From: Anaerolineales bacterium | Lineage (GTDB): Bacteria > Chloroflexota > Anaerolineae > Anaerolineales > UBA4823 | DNA length: 9,275 bases | Assembly: GCA_016932955.1 (NCBI GenBank) | Contig: JAFGBV010000231.1 | Coordinates: 1-9,275, forward strand | Reading direction: 5' to 3' | Part shown: positions 7,272-9,275 of the stretch, in pieces | How the letters are laid out: each line of letters begins with the position of its first letter | How positions within the stretch are numbered: position 1 is the stretch's first letter | Made by a program: the position numbers and the translations under genes | Notes under the pieces: generated by a model | Database searches by the model: none | What the model saw: only the letters and a program-made list of their open reading frames with translations | What the model was told of the DNA's origin: nothing

Positions 7272-8936
7272 TTACCCAGGCTTCTTGGGCAGCATAGGGA
7301 TCTTGATGCCATGCCTCCGGGCTGCCTGGATGGCAATCTCGTAGCCTGCATCGGCATGTCTCGCCACGCCCATCCCGGGATCGCTGGTCAAGACGCGCTC
7401 CAGGCGGCGGGCGGCCTCGGGTGTGCCGTCTGCCACGATGACTTGCCCGGCATGCTGGCTGAAACCAATGCCGACGCCGCCGCCATGGTGGAAGGATACC
7501 CAGGTAGCACCGCCTACGGCGTTGATCATGGCGTTCAAGATTGCCCAATCGCTGACCGCGTCCGTGCCATCCTGCATTGCTTCGGTCTCGCGATTTGGCG
7601 AAGCCACTGATCCGGCGTCCAGGTGGTCGCGTCCGATAACGATAGGCGCCTTGACCACGCCTTCGGCTACCAGGTTATTGAAACACAGTCCGGCTTCAGC
7701 CCGTTCGCCATATCCCAACCAGCAAATGCGTGCCGGCAATCCCTGGAAGGGCACCTTCTCGCGCGCCATCTTCAGCCAGCGGTGCAAGTGGGCGTCATCA
7801 GGGAAGAGTTCCATGATGGCTTCGTCAGTGCGGTAGATATCCTCTGGGTCGCCTGATAGCGCCACCCAGCGGAAGGGGCCTTTGCCCTCGCAGAACAACG
7901 GCCGGATATAGGCAGGCACGAAGCCGGGGAAATCAAATGCCTCGCCCACACCGTAATCGTAGGCACGCTGGCGCAGGTTATTACCATAGTCAAATACCTC
8001 CGCGCCGCGGCGCTGAAATTCGAGCATTGCCTGGACGTGGTGAGCCATCGATTCCATCGAGCGGCGGGCAAATTCTTGCGGGTCGCTCTTACGCATCATC
8101 TCTGCCGCGCTCAGCCCCAGCCCGCTGGGGACGTACATCATCACATCGTGGGCGGGAGTCTGGTCTGTGACCACGTCTGGAGTTACCCCGCGCACCACCA
8201 GCTCGGGGTAAATGTCGGCTGCATTGCCGATCAGTCCAATCGAGCGGGGCAGCTTCTTGTCTTTGTATTCTTCGACCAGAGTCATGGCTTCTTCGAGCGT
8301 ATCGACGACCATATCCACATAACCGATCTCTTTGCGGCGCATGGCGCGCGCCGGGTCGACTTCAACCACCAGCCCAACCCCTTCGTTCATAGTGATCGCC
8401 AGCGGTTGAGCGCCGCCCATCCCACCCAGCCCGGCGGTCAGGACAAAGCGTCCCTTGAGCGATTCCCAGCCGCGCTGGCGTGCCAGCGCACCGAGGGTCT
8501 CGTAAGTGCCCTGCAAAATCCCTTGTGTGCCGATGTAGATCCATGAACCGGCGGTCATTTGCCCATACATCATCAAACCGCGCGCCGCCAGCTCATCGAA
8601 GTGCTGTTGAGTAGCCCAATGGGGCACCAGGTTGGAATTGGCGATCAGCACACGCGGCGCATCGGAGTGAGATTTAAAGACCGCCACCGGCTTGCCGGAT
8701 TGCACCAACAAAGTTTCGTCATTTTCCAGCTCTTTGAGCGTTTCTAGAATGGCATCGAAGGCTTCCCAACTGCGGGCAGCCTGGCCTCTGCCGCCATATA
8801 CCACCAGGTCTTGCGGGCGTTCAGCAACTTCTGGGTCGAGGTTGTTTTGAATCATGCGGTAGGGGGCTTCGGTGAGCCAGGACTTGCAGGTGAGCTGAGT
8901 GCCGCGCGGGGCGCGTACAATACGGGGTTCGGACAT
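7272..8936 (-). CDS. hutU: Urocanate hydratase (urocanase)
   Basis: A 554-residue protein of full family length (about 550-560). It catalyses the second step of histidine catabolism in the cytoplasm, adding water to urocanate to give 4-imidazolone-5-propanoate, using tightly bound NAD+ as an electrophile. The family signature [10 protein letters not shown] is present with its conserved cysteine at residue 405. Other recognisable pieces are YGGRGQAAR (47-55), the glycine-rich NAD-binding loop GLGGMGG (169-175), TDQTPAHD (257-264), and [20 protein letters not shown] near the C-terminus. The ATG is supported by a strong GAGGAGG at 8942-8948, five bases upstream. No hutH, hutI, hutG or hutC lies beside it here: downstream is the cyclase gene after 135 bases with its own promoter, and upstream is a divergent gene. 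Partner enzymes must be elsewhere or beyond the right edge. No strong terminator is visible after its TAA. Confidence 0.97.
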   Translation of the reverse strand: MSEPRIVRAPRGTQLTCKSWLTEAPYRMIQNNLDPEVAERPQDLVVYGGRGQAARSWEAFDAILETLKELENDETLLVQSGKPVAVFKSHSDAPRVLIANSNLVPHWATQQHFDELAARGLMMYGQMTAGSWIYIGTQGILQGTYETLGALARQRGWESLKGRFVLTAGLGGMGGAQPLAITMNEGVGLVVEVDPARAMRRKEIGYVDMVVDTLEEAMTLVEEYKDKKLPRSIGLIGNAADIYPELVVRGVTPDVVTDQTPAHDVMMYVPSGLGLSAAEMMRKSDPQEFARRSMESMAHHVQAMLEFQRRGAEVFDYGNNLRQRAYDYGVGEAFDFPGFVPAYIRPLFCEGKGPFRWVALSGDPEDIYRTDEAIMELFPDDAHLHRWLKMAREKVPFQGLPARICWLGYGERAEAGLCFNNLVAEGVVKAPIVIGRDHLDAGSVASPNRETEAMQDGTDAVSDWAILNAMINAVGGATWVSFHHGGGVGIGFSQHAGQVIVADGTPEAARRLERVLTSDPGMGVARHADAGYEIAIQAARRHGIKIPMLPKKPG

Positions 8937-8954
8937 ACATGCCTCCTCTTATGT

Positions 8955-8977
8955 ATGATGTTAATCATCTATCGATG
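8955..8977. promoter_or_regulatory. Overlapping small dyads in the hutU leader
   Basis: ATGAT (8955-8959) and ATCAT (8964-8968) form a dyad with a 4-base centre. Overlapping it, CATC (8966-8969) and GATG (8974-8977) form a second. They fall between the proposed hutU start of transcription (about 8980) and its ribosome binding site (8942-8948), where a repressor would block early transcription. The sequence is AT-rich and the arms are short, so chance is a real alternative. Confidence 0.28.
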
Positions 8978-8986
8978 TGTGTAATT

Positions 8987-8995
8987 ATCATACCA
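8987..8995 (-). promoter_or_regulatory. Candidate extended -10 promoter of hutU
   Basis: The minus strand reads TGGTATGAT: a TATGAT hexamer (8987-8992, 5 of 6 to TATAAT) preceded by the TGn extension that can replace a good -35 box. The matching -35 position (TCCACC at 9010-9015) is poor. Transcription would start near 8980, with a leader of about 44 bases. A weaker alternative with a much longer leader is TTGCGA (9065-9070) - 17 bases - TACAAA (9042-9047). Confidence 0.42.
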
Positions 8996-9024
8996 TGACA
9001 TAGATGTGGGGTGGAATGGGGTTC

Positions 9025-9051
9025 TGTATGCTTTTCTCAGATTTGTATGCT
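9025..9051. repeat. Direct repeat TGTATGCT, 19-base period
   Basis: TGTATGCT occurs at 9025-9032 and again at 9044-9051 in the hutU divergent region. Two copies of an 8-mer about two helical turns apart could be activator half-sites upstream of the hutU -10, but with only two copies this is a weak signal. Confidence 0.25.
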
Positions 9052-9137
9052 CAACTTTGATCTATCGCAAAATAAATTGTATTAGCAGAAGATATAAGCA
9101 CCGGCTGTTGCTTGTGTCCCCAAAAATGCAAATATAA

Positions 9138-9166
9138 TTGACGATTGTATTGCTAATTTATAAAAA
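9138..9166 (+). promoter_or_regulatory. Candidate upstream promoter (P1) of the rightward gene
   Basis: TTGACG (9138-9143, 5 of 6) is followed 17 bases later by TAAAAA (9161-9166) or 15 bases later by TATAAA (9159-9164, 5 of 6). The best -10 has short spacing and the best spacing has a poorer -10, so it is less convincing than the promoter directly after it. Confidence 0.35.
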
Positions 9167-9169
9167 ACC

Positions 9170-9197
9170 TTGACACAGGTTGTTAATATGATAAACT
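9170..9197 (+). promoter_or_regulatory. Probable main promoter (P2) of the rightward gene
   Basis: A perfect -35 box TTGACA (9170-9175), a 16-base spacer, and TAAACT (9192-9197, 4 of 6) preceded by TGA, so it is an extended -10. Transcription would start near 9204, with a leader of about 60 bases before the ATG at 9264. An 8-bp inverted repeat straddles the -10, which suggests repression at this promoter. Confidence 0.55.
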
Positions 9198-9219
9198 TGC
9201 TTATTAACATTATTATCAT
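9181..9219. promoter_or_regulatory. Two overlapping inverted repeats on the P2 promoter (operator candidate)
   Basis: TGTTAATA (9181-9188) and TATTAACA (9202-9209) are perfect 8-bp arms, 21 bases apart start to start (about two helical turns), with the P2 -10 box in their 13-base spacer. A second pair, ATGATAA (9188-9194) and TTATCAT (9213-9219), overlaps them. A dimer bound here would cover the -10 and start point. The low complexity of this AT-rich stretch raises the chance of accidental dyads, but an 8 plus 8 perfect match is notable. Confidence 0.42.
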
Positions 9220-9263
9220 CTAATTAGGTGTATTTTATTTATTGCAGAAAGGGATGGAATATT

Positions 9264-9275
9264 ATGTTGGCTTTA
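9264..9275 (+). CDS. Start of an unidentified rightward gene (cut by window edge)
   Basis: Only four codons, MLAL, lie in the window, so no product can be named. The start is supported by AAAGGG at 9248-9253 ten bases upstream and by the promoter P2 about 60 bases before it. The frame has no stop before the edge, but with four codons that means little. It is transcribed divergently from hutU with a 327-bp control region between them, so a transporter, regulator or other hut gene would be plausible but is not shown. Confidence 0.45.

Noticed and set aside
9096..9113. Hairpin AAGCA / TGCTT in the divergent region as a terminator
   Set aside because: The stem is 5 bp with an 8-base loop and no T-run, and it is between divergent promoters where no transcript should end.
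1..9275. CRISPR array, tRNA, rRNA, transposase or attachment site
   Set aside because: No regularly spaced repeats, no RNA-gene-like cloverleaf region in the short gaps between genes, and no transposase-like protein were found.

Overview
The window looks like part of a free-living environmental bacterial chromosome of middling GC content. I lean towards Chloroflexota (Anaerolineae-like), because very long sensor proteins with many GAF domains and a 7TM front end are common there and the codon and protein style fits. This is an inference from style, not a database match. I see no insertion sequence, phage gene, CRISPR array, tRNA or rRNA.

Layout. (1) 1-1179, rightward: the 3' end of dnaJ (Hsp70 co-chaperone), then, 6 bases later, a complete prmA (ribosomal protein L11 methyltransferase). 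They look like one transcription unit. (2) 1176-1391, leftward: a small gene for a 71-residue exported peptide, convergent with prmA and sharing a CTAG in which both stop codons lie. (3) 1392-1529: a candidate promoter for the small gene and a GC-rich hairpin followed by a T-rich run that reads as a rightward terminator. (4) 1530-7136, leftward: one 1868-residue membrane sensor built as 7TM - PAS - eight tandem GAF domains - GGDEF, with an intact diguanylate cyclase active site and allosteric I-site. (5) 7137-7271: its probable promoter (GTGACA-17-TAAAAT), a 12-bp operator-like palindrome just upstream, and a small hairpin overlapping the weak ribosome binding site. (6) 7272-8936, leftward: hutU, urocanate hydratase of histidine catabolism, with its signature cysteine. 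(7) 8937-9263: a 327-bp divergent control region with a leftward extended -10 for hutU, tandem rightward promoters, several dyads, and an octamer common to both sides. (8) 9264 to the end: the first four codons of a rightward gene that cannot be identified.

How they work together. dnaJ-prmA is housekeeping. hutU is catabolic and has no other hut gene beside it in this window. The sensor has its own promoter, so it is probably an independent c-di-GMP input node; any tie to histidine use or to the small exported peptide is only positional. The least ordinary items are the eight-GAF single-output cyclase, the small aromatic-rich exported peptide, and the dyad-rich hutU divergent promoter region.
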